Shown piece by piece: positions 27,007 to 37,304 of a stretch of 64,000 bases of DNA. Position 1 is the stretch's first letter; every line of letters starts with the position of its first letter. The DNA is from Actinomycetota bacterium (GTDB lineage Bacteria > Actinomycetota > Actinomycetes > S36-B12). The position numbers and the translations under genes were made by a program. The DNA lies in contig JAUSNB010000015.1 in the NCBI GenBank assembly GCA_030645615.1, forward strand, positions 188,035 through 252,034. The letters run 5' to 3'. The notes beneath the pieces were generated by a model. The model ran no database searches. It saw only the letters and a program-made list of their open reading frames with translations, and was not told the origin of the DNA.

Positions 27007-29562
27007 GTGCCTGACGACGTGACCACCGAGGACGTCAGTCCCGGCCAGCATGGCCGTATCGAGCCGGTCGACCTCCAGACGGAGATGCAGCGGTCGTACC
27101 TCGACTACTCCATGTCGGTCATCGTGTCGCGGGCGCTCCCCGATGTGCGCGACGGATTGAAGCCGGTCCATCGACGGGTGCTGTACGCGATGTACGACGG
27201 CGGGTACCGGCCCGATCGCAACTTCTCCAAGAGCGCACGCGTGGTCGGCGATGTCATGGGCAGCTACCACCCGCATGGTGACAGCGCCATCTACGACGCG
27301 TTGGTCCGCCTGGCGCAGCCATGGTCCCTCCGCTACCCGCTCGTCCAAGGCCAGGGCAATTTCGGGTCCCCCGGCAACGACCCGGCCGCCGCCCAGCGGT
27401 ACACCGAGTGCCGCATGGCCCCGTTGGCCATGGAGATGGTCCGCGACATCGACGAGGACACAGTCAACTTCGGGCCCAACTACGACGGCCGCACGCTCGA
27501 GCCGCTGGTCCTGCCGGCCCGGTTCCCCAACCTGCTGGTCAACGGGAGTTCGGGCATCGCGGTGGGAATGGCCACCAACATCCCGCCCCACAACCTGCGC
27601 GAGATCTCGGCCGCCGCGCAGTGGTTGCTGGCGCATCCGGATGCCGATCGCGAGGAGCGCCAGGCCGCGCTGACCGGCATCGTCAAGGGCCCGGACTTCC
27701 CCACGGGAGCACTGATCGTGGGCCGCAAGGGCATCGACGACGCCTACCGCACCGGCCGTGGCTCGATCACCATGCGCGCGGTCGTCACGGTGGAGGAGGA
27801 CGCCCGCGGTCGCCAGGTCCTCGTGGTCACCGAGCTGCCGTACCAGGTCAACCCCGACAACCTCCTGCTGCGCATCGCCGAGCTCGTGGGCGACGGAAAG
27901 CTCACCGGGATCGCCGATGTCCGCGACGACTCGTCCTCGCGGACCGGCATGCGGCTCATGATCGAGCTCAAGCGCGACGCCGTGGCCCAGGTGGTCCTCA
28001 ACCAGCTGTTCAAGCACACCCAGCTGCAGGACAACTTCGGCGCCAACATGCTCGCCCTGGTCGATGGCGTGCCGAGGACGCTCACCCTCGAGCAGTTCAT
28101 CCGGTACTGGATCGCCCACCAGATCGAGGTCATCCAGCGCCGCACCCGTTACCGCCTGCGCAAGGCCGAGGAGCGAGCGCACATCCTGCGCGGATACCTC
28201 AAGGCTCTCGATGCCCTCGACGCGGTGATCGCCCTGATCCGCGCATCGGCGACCGTCGAGGACGCCCGGACCGGCCTCATGGAGCTACTGGAGATCGACG
28301 AGGTCCAGGCAACCGCGATCCTCGACATGCAGTTGCGTCGCCTGGCCGCCCTCGAGCGCCAGAAGATCATCGACGAGTACGAGGACCTCATGGCCCGGAT
28401 TGCCGACTACGAGGGGATCCTGGCCAGCGAGCAGCGCCAGCGGACCATCGTGTCCGAGGAACTGGCCGAGATCACCGAGAAGTTCGGCGACGACCGGCGC
28501 ACCGACTTCGTCGCCTGGGACGGCGATGTCACCGATGAGGACCTCATCGCCGAGGAGGACGTCGTCGTGACGATCACGTCGGGCGGCTATGCCAAGCGCA
28601 CACGCGCGGACTTGTACCGGTCCCAGCGTCGCGGGGGCAAGGGAGTCAAGGGGGCGGCGCTTCGCCAGGACGACGTTGTCGAGCACCTCTTCGTCAGCAC
28701 CACCCACCACTGGATCCTGTTCTTCACGAACAAGGGCCGGGTGTACCGGGCAAAGGCGTACCAGCTGCCGGAGGCTGGCCGTGACGCGCGCGGCCAGCAT
28801 GTCGCCAACCTGCTGGCTTTCCAGGCCGACGAGACCATCGCGCAGGTCTTGGCCATCCCCAACTACGAGGCCACGCCCTTCCTCGTGCTGGCCACGCGCA
28901 GTGGCAAGGTCAAGAAGACCCGGCTCACCGAGTACGACTCCACCCGGCAGGGCGGCATCATCGCGATCAGCCTTGCCCCCGACGACGAGGTGATCTCGGC
29001 TTGCCTGGTGTCGCAGGAGGACGATCTCCTACTCGTCTCGAGCAAGGGCATGTCGGTGCGGTTCACCGCCAGCGACGAGTCGTTGCGACCGATGGGTCGC
29101 GACACGAGCGGCGTCATCGGCATGAGGTTCCGCGGCGGTGATTCCCTGCTGTCCATGGACGTCGTCCGGCCAGACACCTACATCGTCACCATCACCGACG
29201 GAGGGTTCGGCAAGCGGACGCCCGTTGCCGAGTGGTCGGCCAAGGGCCGTGGCATCCTCGGCGTGCGGGCCATGAAGCTGGTCGAGCAGCGTGGCTCGCT
29301 CGTGGGTGCACTGGTCTGCGATGAGACCGACCAGTTGTTCGCGGTCGCCTCCAACGGCGTCATCATCCGTACTCGTGTCGATCAGATCCGCTCCTCTGGC
29401 CGTGACACCATGGGGGTCACGCTGATGAACCTGGCCGAGGGCGACCTGATCGTGGCAGTCGCCCGGAGTGCGGAATCGGACGATGAGCCGGACGGCGACC
29501 CGGACGAGCCCGAGGCCGGCGCCGAGGTCGAGGCTGAGGTCGAGGAGGGAACGGCCGAGTGA
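27007..29562 (+). CDS. gyrA: DNA gyrase subunit A
   Basis: 851 aa: winged-helix breakage-reunion domain with the catalytic tyrosine in [15 protein letters not shown], then C-terminal beta-pinwheel domain with the GyrA box QRRGGKG (about 540). The quinolone-resistance region reads [19 protein letters not shown], with Ser and Asp at the usual drug-contact positions, the susceptible-type residues. Ends in an acidic Asp/Glu tail. GTG start with CGGAGA upstream. Confidence 0.97.
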   Translation: MPDDVTTEDVSPGQHGRIEPVDLQTEMQRSYLDYSMSVIVSRALPDVRDGLKPVHRRVLYAMYDGGYRPDRNFSKSARVVGDVMGSYHPHGDSAIYDALVRLAQPWSLRYPLVQGQGNFGSPGNDPAAAQRYTECRMAPLAMEMVRDIDEDTVNFGPNYDGRTLEPLVLPARFPNLLVNGSSGIAVGMATNIPPHNLREISAAAQWLLAHPDADREERQAALTGIVKGPDFPTGALIVGRKGIDDAYRTGRGSITMRAVVTVEEDARGRQVLVVTELPYQVNPDNLLLRIAELVGDGKLTGIADVRDDSSSRTGMRLMIELKRDAVAQVVLNQLFKHTQLQDNFGANMLALVDGVPRTLTLEQFIRYWIAHQIEVIQRRTRYRLRKAEERAHILRGYLKALDALDAVIALIRASATVEDARTGLMELLEIDEVQATAILDMQLRRLAALERQKIIDEYEDLMARIADYEGILASEQRQRTIVSEELAEITEKFGDDRRTDFVAWDGDVTDEDLIAEEDVVVTITSGGYAKRTRADLYRSQRRGGKGVKGAALRQDDVVEHLFVSTTHHWILFFTNKGRVYRAKAYQLPEAGRDARGQHVANLLAFQADETIAQVLAIPNYEATPFLVLATRSGKVKKTRLTEYDSTRQGGIIAISLAPDDEVISACLVSQEDDLLLVSSKGMSVRFTASDESLRPMGRDTSGVIGMRFRGGDSLLSMDVVRPDTYIVTITDGGFGKRTPVAEWSAKGRGILGVRAMKLVEQRGSLVGALVCDETDQLFAVASNGVIIRTRVDQIRSSGRDTMGVTLMNLAEGDLIVAVARSAESDDEPDGDPDEPEAGAEVEAEVEEGTAE

Positions 29563-29951
29563 CGAACGGTGACGCGATCCGGGAGCCCCGGAGGGCCCGG
29601 CTTTACGTCACCCGGGTCGATCCTTGGTCGGTCACCAAGGCCGCGTTCATGCTGGCGCTGTCCATCGGGATCGTCCTGGTGGTCGCCGTGGCGCTGCTGT
29701 GGTGGCTGCTCGACGTCACCGGGGTGTTCCTCACCGTGTCGCGGACCATCGACGAGGTGGTCGGGTCCGCGACCTCTGGTTTCGACCTGCTCAACTACCT
29801 GGAGTTCTCCCGAGTCATGGGCGTGGCGGTCATCGTCGCGTCGGTGGAGATCGTCCTCGTCTCCTTCCTGGCCACCCTTTTCGCCCTGATCTACAACCTG
29901 AGCGTGGGAATCACGGGTGGGGTCGAGGTGGTTCTCTCCGACGAGGTCTGA
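29559..29951 (+). CDS. DUF3566 membrane protein
   Basis: 130 aa with a short basic N-terminus and two transmembrane helices (about 27-52 and 87-112). Equivalent to Mycobacterium Rv0007, next to gyrA throughout Actinobacteria; function not established. GTG start overlaps the gyrA stop (GTGA). Confidence 0.88.
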   Translation: MTNGDAIREPRRARLYVTRVDPWSVTKAAFMLALSIGIVLVVAVALLWWLLDVTGVFLTVSRTIDEVVGSATSGFDLLNYLEFSRVMGVAVIVASVEIVLVSFLATLFALIYNLSVGITGGVEVVLSDEV

Positions 29952-29959
29952 CCACCCGA

Positions 29960-29988
29960 TCGACCGCCCCCGAGCAGTCGGGTAGTCT
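29960..29988 (+). promoter_or_regulatory. Promoter of tRNA-Ile
   Basis: -35-like TCGACC (29960-29965), 17-bp spacer, -10 TAGTCT (29983-29988); the mature tRNA begins 13 bp later. Confidence 0.5.
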
Positions 29989-30000
29989 CACGGGTCGTTC

Positions 30001-30075
30001 GGGCCTATAGCTCAGTTTGGTTAGAGCGCTTCCCTGATAAGGAAGAGGTCGGTGGTTCAAGTCCACCTAGGCCCA
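30001..30075 (+). tRNA. tRNA-Ile (GAT)
   Basis: 75-nt cloverleaf: acceptor GGGCCTA/TAGGCCC with discriminator A, D-loop with AGTTTGGTTA, anticodon GAT in the loop CTGATAA, T-arm GGTGGTTCAAGTCCACC. CCA is not encoded. Usual tRNA after gyrA in Actinobacteria. Confidence 0.97.
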
Positions 30076-30076
30076 C

Positions 30077-30202
30077 ATGAAGAAACTGTTGCTGCTCATC
30101 GTGCTCGCTGGCATCGGCTACCTGGTTTACCGCCAGATCGCCGCAAACAAGGCCGAGCAGGACCTGTGGTCCGAGGCCACCAGCGAGCCCGATCTTCGCT
30201 AG
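30077..30202 (+). CDS. DLW-39 family microprotein
   Basis: 41 aa: MKK start, one transmembrane helix (about residues 3-18), then a polar tail containing the Asp-Leu-Trp motif (EQDLWSEAT) that names the actinobacterial DLW-39 family. Role unknown. Starts two bp after tRNA-Ile and ends 19 bp before tRNA-Ala, so it is probably made from the tRNA transcript or a leaderless product of its processing. Confidence 0.75.
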   Translation: MKKLLLLIVLAGIGYLVYRQIAANKAEQDLWSEATSEPDLR

Positions 30203-30221
30203 CGATCCACGGATCGTTCGC

Positions 30222-30294
30222 GGGGGCTTAGCTCAGCTGGTAGAGCGCTGCCTTTGCAAGGCAGAAGTCAGGGGTTCGAGTCCCCTAGCCTCCA
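30222..30294 (+). tRNA. tRNA-Ala (TGC)
   Basis: 73-nt cloverleaf with anticodon TGC in TTTGCAA, T-arm AGGGGTTCGAGTCCCCT and discriminator A. The acceptor stem has the G3:U70 wobble pair that identifies alanine tRNAs. CCA not encoded. Confidence 0.97.
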
Positions 30295-30360
30295 CGCCTG
30301 CCTCCGGCACGCCCCAAAGTTGGCGCCTTCGCGCGAATCCCGACGCATCTTCCCACCGTC

Positions 30361-30414
30361 TTGACACCACGAATATCGCGATATAACGTAATCGCATCGC
30401 AACATAGTGCGATG
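30361..30414 (+). promoter_or_regulatory. AT-rich promoter/operator of the PadR gene with two palindromes
   Basis: TTGACA at 30361-30366 with TATAAC at 30382-30387 (15-bp spacer; TAACGT with 17 bp is the alternative). A perfect 12-bp palindrome ATATCGCGATAT (30373-30384) lies in the spacer and -10, and a second inverted repeat CATCGCA-N6-TGCGATG (30395-30414) just downstream. Good candidate for autoregulation. Confidence 0.6.
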
Positions 30415-30429
30415 AAAAGAGGAATAGTA

Positions 30430-30999
30430 ATGACTGCATCACAACACGAACACGAAGGACACAGAGGCCGCGGCCGCGGCAGGGGCTTCGGCGGACCCGG
30501 TGGCCCAGGCGGGCCCGGCCCCTGGGGGCCGAACCCGTGGGGACGGGGTCCGCGCCGGCGCCGGCGCGAGCGCGGCGACGTGCGGGCTTCCATCCTGCTG
30601 CTCCTCGCGGAGCAGCCCCGGCATGGCTACGAGATCCTGACCGAGCTGGCCGACCGAAGCGAAGGCCAGTGGCAGCCCTCCCCCGGCTCGATCTACCCCG
30701 TCCTGAAGCGACTGGCCCGCGACGGGCTGGTCCGCGCCGACCACGAGGACGGCAAGCGGATCTTCTCCCTCACGGAAGAAGGACGCGAAGTGGTGGCCGC
30801 CGAGGCCGCAGCCTGGGGAACCCCCTGGCAGTCGATGGCGGAAGAGGCGGACCCCGCCGAGGTGCTCTGGACCGAGGGCCGGCAACTGAGCGCTGCGGTG
30901 TGGCAGGTCGCCCAACTCGAGGACCCCATGCAGATCCAGTCGGCTGCCGCCGTGCTGGCGGATGCCCGCAAGCGCATCTACGCAGTCCTGGCGCAGTAG
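30430..30999 (+). CDS. PadR-family transcriptional regulator
   Basis: 189 aa. Residues 1-48 are a disordered His/Gly/Pro/Arg-rich extension; residues 48-125 are the PadR winged helix (GDVRASILLLLAEQPRHGYEIL... SPGSIYPVLKRLARDGLV), followed by an alpha-helical C-terminal dimerisation part. PadR proteins usually repress themselves and neighbouring transporter or stress genes; no such partner is adjacent here. ATG 30430 is chosen for AGAGGA at 30418-30423; the ATG at 30412 is inside the operator-like repeat. Confidence 0.88.
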   Translation: MTASQHEHEGHRGRGRGRGFGGPGGPGGPGPWGPNPWGRGPRRRRRERGDVRASILLLLAEQPRHGYEILTELADRSEGQWQPSPGSIYPVLKRLARDGLVRADHEDGKRIFSLTEEGREVVAAEAAAWGTPWQSMAEEADPAEVLWTEGRQLSAAVWQVAQLEDPMQIQSAAAVLADARKRIYAVLAQ

Positions 31000-31005
31000 C
31001 CAGGT

Positions 31006-31037
31006 GCGAGGGGGCGGGACCCGTCCTGCCCCCTCGC
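31006..31037 (+). terminator. Strong hairpin after the PadR gene
   Basis: Arms GCGAGGGGGC (31006-31015) and GCCCCCTCGC (31028-31037), extended inward by a G-T wobble and GGAC/GTCC. No T-run follows. Lies 6 bp after the stop. Confidence 0.65.
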
Positions 31038-31060
31038 GGGTCATGCGGCAGGATGGCCGC

Positions 31061-31579
31061 ATGACGACGACTGCGACCCTGCACACCTCCCTGGGCGACA
31101 TCCACGTGAACCTCTTCGCCGACCAGGCGCCCAAGACGGTGCGGAACTTCACCGGACTGGCCGAAGGCACGCAGGAATGGACCGATCCGTCGGTGCGTGC
31201 CAAGTCCCTCAAGCCGTTGTACGACGGCACGATCTTCCATCGGATCATCCCGGGCTTCATGATCCAGGGCGGGGACCCACTGGGCACCGGGACCGGGGGG
31301 CCCGGGTACAAGTTCGCCGACGAGTTCCATCCGGAACTGACCTTCGACCGGCCCTACCTGCTCGCGATGGCCAACGCCGGGCCGAACACCAATGGCTCCC
31401 AGTTCTTCATCACCGTCGCCCCGACGGCATGGCTCAACTTCAAGCACAGCATCTTCGGCGAGGTGGCCGGCCAGGCGTCCCGTGACGTCGTGGACGCGAT
31501 CGCTGCCGTGGCGACCGGCCGGGCCGACCGCCCGATCGAGGACGTTGCCATCACGTCCATCACCATCACCCGCGCCTGA
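31061..31579 (+). CDS. ppiA: Peptidyl-prolyl cis-trans isomerase (cyclophilin)
   Basis: 172-aa cytoplasmic cyclophilin catalysing proline isomerisation. Core motifs FHRIIPGFMIQGGDP (about 65-79) and GSQFFIT are intact and no signal peptide is present. Same position as Mycobacterium ppiA (Rv0009). The ATG at 31061 gives the typical start TTTATLHTSLGDI; CAGGAT ends 6 nt upstream and may be a leaderless -10 or, read as AGGA, a ribosome site. Confidence 0.95.
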   Translation: MTTTATLHTSLGDIHVNLFADQAPKTVRNFTGLAEGTQEWTDPSVRAKSLKPLYDGTIFHRIIPGFMIQGGDPLGTGTGGPGYKFADEFHPELTFDRPYLLAMANAGPNTNGSQFFITVAPTAWLNFKHSIFGEVAGQASRDVVDAIAAVATGRADRPIEDVAITSITITRA

Positions 31580-31583
31580 ACCC

Positions 31584-32441
31584 GTGACCGAGCCGGTAGG
31601 CCTGCCGGCCTGCTACCGGCACCCGGACCGGGTGACCGGGATCCGCTGCACCCGTTGCGAGCGGCCCATCTGCCCCGAGTGCATGATCGCCGCATCGGTG
31701 GGATTCCAGTGTCCGGACTGCGTGACCCTTGCGTCGCGTCAGGTCCGCCAGCCGACCTCGGTTGCCGGGGCCACGCTGATCGCCCGGCCCGTGGTCACGT
31801 ACTCGCTGATCGGGATCACCGCAGCCATCTACCTGGCCCAGATGGCCATCGGGGTGAACGCCGTTGCCGGCGACTACGGGATGTGGCCCGTCGGGATCGC
31901 GGTCAACGGCGAGTGGTGGCGGTTGGTGTCAGCCGCCTTCCTGCACGGCTCGCTCCTTCACATCGCCTTCAACATGTACGTGCTCTTCGCCCTCGGCCCG
32001 ACCCTCGAGAGGATCCTCGGGCATGGCCGGTACCTCGCGCTGTACCTCCTCGCCGCGCTGGGCGGCGGAGTGGCGTCCTACGTCTTCTCCGACCTCCGCA
32101 CGGTGTCCGTCGGTGCGAGCGGGGCCATCTTCGGACTCATGGGCGCCTTGGTGGTCGCTGGACGAAGGCTCAAGTACGACATCACCCAAGTACTCGTGCT
32201 GCTGGGAATCAACGTGGTGATCGGCTTCCTCGCTCCCGGGGTGGACTGGCGCGCGCACCTCGGCGGCCTGGTCACGGGCGCGGCCGTGGCGGCCATCATG
32301 GTCTTCGCCCCTGCCCGACACCGCACGGTCGTCCAGGTCGGGGGAGTGCTAGCGCTTCTTGTCGTCATGGGCGCCTTGACGATGTGGCGGACAGCGCAGA
32401 TCCAGGACTATCTGGCACCGCTGGGCATCGTGGGTACCTGA
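31584..32441 (+). CDS. Rhomboid-family intramembrane serine protease with zinc-finger head
   Basis: 285 aa. Residues 8-45 form a cysteine-rich B-box-like head (C-x2-H, then C-x2-C, C-x2-C and C-x2-C) expected to bind zinc. The rhomboid domain has six or seven transmembrane helices; catalytic Ser is in GASGAIFG (about 190) and catalytic His in HLGGLVTG (about 236). The conserved HGSLLHIAFNMYVLF motif is present. Starts 4 bp after ppiA, so probably one transcript. Substrate unknown. Confidence 0.92.
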   Translation: MTEPVGLPACYRHPDRVTGIRCTRCERPICPECMIAASVGFQCPDCVTLASRQVRQPTSVAGATLIARPVVTYSLIGITAAIYLAQMAIGVNAVAGDYGMWPVGIAVNGEWWRLVSAAFLHGSLLHIAFNMYVLFALGPTLERILGHGRYLALYLLAALGGGVASYVFSDLRTVSVGASGAIFGLMGALVVAGRRLKYDITQVLVLLGINVVIGFLAPGVDWRAHLGGLVTGAAVAAIMVFAPARHRTVVQVGGVLALLVVMGALTMWRTAQIQDYLAPLGIVGT

Positions 32442-32459
32442 CTTGGCACAATCGCCTCT

Positions 32460-32476
32460 ACTGACCGCCCGTCAGT
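32460..32476. promoter_or_regulatory. Inverted repeat before the thiolase gene
   Basis: ACTGAC (32460-32465), five bases, GTCAGT (32471-32476). A spaced palindrome of this kind, 22 bp before the start codon, looks like a TetR-type operator; no regulator gene is adjacent. Confidence 0.45.
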
Positions 32477-32498
32477 GGCCGTGACGATGGGAGTCCCC

Positions 32499-33659
32499 GT
32501 GAGCAGTACCGATGCCGTGATCGTGTCCGCCGTGCGCACCCCTGTGGGGATCGGAAAGCCCGAGAAGGGCGTGCTCAGCGGGATCCACCCGGTGGACCTC
32601 TCGGCCATCGTGCTGCGCGCGGTCACTGAGCGTGCGGGAGTGGATCCGGCCCTGGTCGACGACGTGATCTGGGGATGCGTGTCGCAGGTAGGCGAGCAGG
32701 GCGTCAACGTCGCCAGGAACGCCGTCCTCACGGCTGGGTTCCCCGAGGAGGTCCCCGGCACCTCGATCGACCGGCAGTGCGGATCGAGCCAGCAGGCCGT
32801 CACGTTCGCGGCGGCCAGCGTGATCGCCGGACACCAGGACATCGTCATCGCCGGGGGTGTCGAGTCGATGTCGCGGGTGCCGATGTTCTCCAACATGGTC
32901 GGCGGCGAAGGCCCCTTCCCGGCTTCGATGCATGCCCGATACGACAACGGACTGGTGCCGCAGGGGATCAGTGCCGAGATGATCGCCGCCAAGTGGGGGC
33001 TGAGCCGTACCTACCTCGATGAGCTGGCCGCCGCCTCCCAGCAGCGGGCCGCAACGGCCCGCTCGGCTGGCCTGTTCGACGCCGAGATCGTCCCGGTCCA
33101 TGCTCCCCAGGGCACCGTGACCGAGGACCAGGGCATCCGGCCGGACACCACGGTGGAGTCGCTGGCTGCCCTGAAGACGCCTTTCCAGGCCGATGGCGTG
33201 GTCACCGCTGGCAACGCCTCGCAGATCTCCGACGGGTCGGCCGCCCTGCTGATCATGAGCTCGACGAAGGCAGCAGAGCTGGGCCTGAAGCCGATCGCCC
33301 GGATCCACACCGTGGCGATGGCCGGTGTCGACCCGATCATCATGCTCACCGGGCCCATCCCGGCGACCGAGCGAGCCATCAAGAAGTCAGGACTGGCCCT
33401 GTCCGACATCGGCGCGTTCGAGGTGAATGAGGCCTTTGCGTCCGTCATCGGGGCCTGGCTTGCCGACACCGGGGCAGATCACGCGCTGACGAACATCAAC
33501 GGCGGGGCAATCGCCCTCGGGCATCCGCTGGGCGCCTCCGGCGCACGGCTCATGACCACACTCGTGCATCACATGCAGCGCACCGGGACGCGTTACGGGC
33601 TCCAGACGATGTGCGAGGGCGGCGGCATGGCGAACGCCACGATCCTCGAGCTGTTGTAG
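32499..33659 (+). CDS. Acetyl-CoA acetyltransferase (thiolase)
   Basis: 386-aa thiolase. Nucleophilic Cys in DRQCGSSQQA (about residue 90), catalytic His in ALGHPLGASGA (about 343) and second Cys in CEGGGMANA (about 372) are all present, so the enzyme should be active in acyl-CoA condensation or cleavage; direction and substrate are unknown. GTG 32499 chosen for GGGAG at 32488-32492 and for the family start SSTDAVIVSAVRTPVG. Not part of the conserved oriC set, so probably an insertion in this lineage. Confidence 0.92.
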   Translation: MSSTDAVIVSAVRTPVGIGKPEKGVLSGIHPVDLSAIVLRAVTERAGVDPALVDDVIWGCVSQVGEQGVNVARNAVLTAGFPEEVPGTSIDRQCGSSQQAVTFAAASVIAGHQDIVIAGGVESMSRVPMFSNMVGGEGPFPASMHARYDNGLVPQGISAEMIAAKWGLSRTYLDELAAASQQRAATARSAGLFDAEIVPVHAPQGTVTEDQGIRPDTTVESLAALKTPFQADGVVTAGNASQISDGSAALLIMSSTKAAELGLKPIARIHTVAMAGVDPIIMLTGPIPATERAIKKSGLALSDIGAFEVNEAFASVIGAWLADTGADHALTNINGGAIALGHPLGASGARLMTTLVHHMQRTGTRYGLQTMCEGGGMANATILELL

Positions 33660-33707
33660 CCGGCCTGTGGACGAGCCGCACAAGCGCACGCACTCATCCA
33701 CAGGGTT

Positions 33708-33723
33708 ATCCCCAGCTGGGGAT
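33708..33723. terminator. Palindromic hairpin between thiolase and crgA
   Basis: ATCCCCAGCTGGGGAT is a perfect 16-bp palindrome (6-bp stem, AGCT loop) in the 82-bp gap between convergent genes; it may terminate both. Confidence 0.5.
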
Positions 33724-33741
33724 GAATGACATTCGTGTAAG

Positions 33742-34008
33742 TCAGCGCCAGCGGGTCGAGAGAACGAAGCCGCCGGCGATGAACGCGAAGCCGATGCCAA
33801 CGTTGATGATCGGGGACAGGTCGCGCATCACGGGGATCTGCGAGCCGGCGATGTAGTAGACGACGATCCAGGCCAGTCCGATGCAGAACAGGGCGACCAT
33901 GGTAGGAGCCAGCCAGCGCGGCGAGCCGAGCCGAGCGATCTTCCGCTCGCCCTTGCCGGTGGGCGGCGGTGTGTAGGCATCCTTCTTGCGTCCCTTGGAC
34001 TCGGGCAC
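33742..34008 (-). CDS. crgA: Cell division protein CrgA
   Basis: 88-aa protein: Lys/Arg-rich cytoplasmic N-terminus with SKGRKKDAYTPPP, then two transmembrane helices (about 32-53 and 63-84). In mycobacteria CrgA joins the septal FtsZ/FtsQ/PBP complex and affects septation; in Streptomyces it inhibits FtsZ ring formation. GTG 34008 is preceded by GGAAGGA on the minus strand. Divergent from DUF881 as in relatives. Confidence 0.9.
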   Translation of the reverse strand: MPESKGRKKDAYTPPPTGKGERKIARLGSPRWLAPTMVALFCIGLAWIVVYYIAGSQIPVMRDLSPIINVGIGFAFIAGGFVLSTRWR

Positions 34009-34065
34009 GGGGCGTCCTTCCGTTCGGTCGTGCGGCCAGCCTGCCACACCTGTCGCTGCTGCGGT

Positions 34066-34071
34066 TACCGT
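34066..34071 (+). promoter_or_regulatory. -10 box TACCGT of the DUF881 gene (probably leaderless)
   Basis: TACCGT ends 6 nt before GTG 34078 and no Shine-Dalgarno is present. Confidence 0.45.
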
Positions 34072-34077
34072 GGACGC

Positions 34078-34833
34078 GTGCGCTGGCCCTGGAACACGTC
34101 GACGACCCGGGTGCGCCCGGCTGTCGCGGCGAGCGGATTGGTCTTCGCGCTGGCCGGCCTGATGTTCGTCGTTGCGGCCAACACCAGCCAGGGCACGGAC
34201 CTGCGGGCCCAGCGGGCCACCGAGTTGCGTGACCTGGTCCGGCAGCGCTCCGCGCACTTCGAGGCGACAGCGGACCAGGTCGCCGGGCAGCAGCAGGTGG
34301 TCGACGACCTGGCGGCCGGACGGATCGGGGATCCCGCGGTCGCCGGGGCCCGTGCCGCCGTCGCCAGCCTGGCGCCGCCGGCCGGACTCACGGAGGTCAT
34401 CGGCCGCGGGCTCACGATTTCGCTCGACGATGCCCCGCCCCGAGACCCCGACGATCCGCTGTGGGCCGCCATCTCGGCGAACGATGTGATCGTCCATCAG
34501 GCCGACGTGCAGGCGGTGGTGAACGCCCTGTGGCGCGGCGGCGCAACGGCCATCCAGGTCATGGACCAAAGGATCGTCGCGACCAGTTCCGTCCAGTGCG
34601 TGGGCAACACCCTCCTGCTTCAGGGCAGGGTGTACTCACCGCCCTACACGATCACAGCCGTTGGCCCGATCCAGCGAATGCGCGCGGCACTTCGGGCTGA
34701 CCCTGTGGTGGCCGCGTACCGGTCGTGGGCGGATGTCGTCGGGTTGGGATACGAAGTGGTGCGACGCAACGAGGTTGTGATCCCCGGCTACGACGTCCCG
34801 GTCACGATGGCATACGCACGCACGACAGAATGA
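34078..34833 (+). CDS. DUF881 membrane-anchored protein
   Basis: 251 aa: short basic N-terminus, one transmembrane helix (about 16-36), a coiled-coil-like segment (42-75) and the DUF881 domain (about 95-250). Positional equivalent of Mycobacterium Rv0012; family linked to division genes by location, function unknown. GTG 34078 is preferred to GTG 34030 because of the -10 box 6 nt upstream. Confidence 0.85.
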   Translation: MRWPWNTSTTRVRPAVAASGLVFALAGLMFVVAANTSQGTDLRAQRATELRDLVRQRSAHFEATADQVAGQQQVVDDLAAGRIGDPAVAGARAAVASLAPPAGLTEVIGRGLTISLDDAPPRDPDDPLWAAISANDVIVHQADVQAVVNALWRGGATAIQVMDQRIVATSSVQCVGNTLLLQGRVYSPPYTITAVGPIQRMRAALRADPVVAAYRSWADVVGLGYEVVRRNEVVIPGYDVPVTMAYARTTE

Positions 34834-35452
34834 CGTCTGTGGCGCGCATTCTCGTGGTGGACAACTACGACTCGTTCGTGTTCAACCTGGTCCAGTACCT
34901 CGCCCAACTGGGGGCCGATGTCGACGTGCGCCGCAACGATGCCGTCAGCACCGACGAGGCAAGGGCGTACGACGGCGTCCTGCTCTCACCCGGTCCGGGA
35001 ACTCCCGAGGACGCAGGCGTCTGCATGGACATGGTCCGGGACGTCGCGGGCAGCGTGCCGATCTTCGGGGTTTGCCTGGGCCACCAGGCGATCGCCGCCG
35101 CATACGGCGCGACGGTAAGCCGTGCCCCCGAGTTGCTGCACGGCAAGACCTCGGAGGTCCTGCACACAGGCGAGGGGGTCCTGGCCGGGCTCCCGTCGCC
35201 GTTCATCGCAACGAGGTACCACTCCCTCGCCGTGGACCCCGCTACCGTACCCGACGTGCTGAGCGTCACGGGGGCCACGGCCAGCGGCGTGATCATGGCG
35301 CTGCGCCATCGAGACCTGGCTGTCGAGGGCGTGCAGTTCCACCCTGAGTCGGTGCTCACGGAAGGCGGCCACCTCATGCTGGCCAACTGGCTTGCCGAGT
35401 GCGGGGACCCTGAGGCCCGGGCCAGGGCGGCCGGACTGTCCCCGGTCGTTGG

Positions 35453-35456
<4 letters not shown>
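34830..35456 (+). CDS. pabA: Glutamine amidotransferase, component II of aminodeoxychorismate/anthranilate synthase
   Basis: 208-aa class I glutamine amidotransferase providing ammonia to its partner synthase. Catalytic triad: Cys in FGVCLGHQAIA (about 81), His and Glu in GVQFHPESVLTEGG (about 170-172). Sequence cannot separate PabA from TrpG and one subunit may serve both; the partner is not in this window. ATG overlaps the DUF881 stop; convergent 3' end overlaps pknB by 3 bp. Confidence 0.9.
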
Positions 35457-37261
<1,805 letters not shown>

Positions 37262-37304
37262 TCAGCCATTCTCTCAGTAGCGGGTCATGGGGACGGGATG
37301 CGAC

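Noticed and set aside
26689-28182. 497-aa minus-strand frame across gyrB/gyrA
   Set aside because: Antisense shadow; both gyrase genes are certain.
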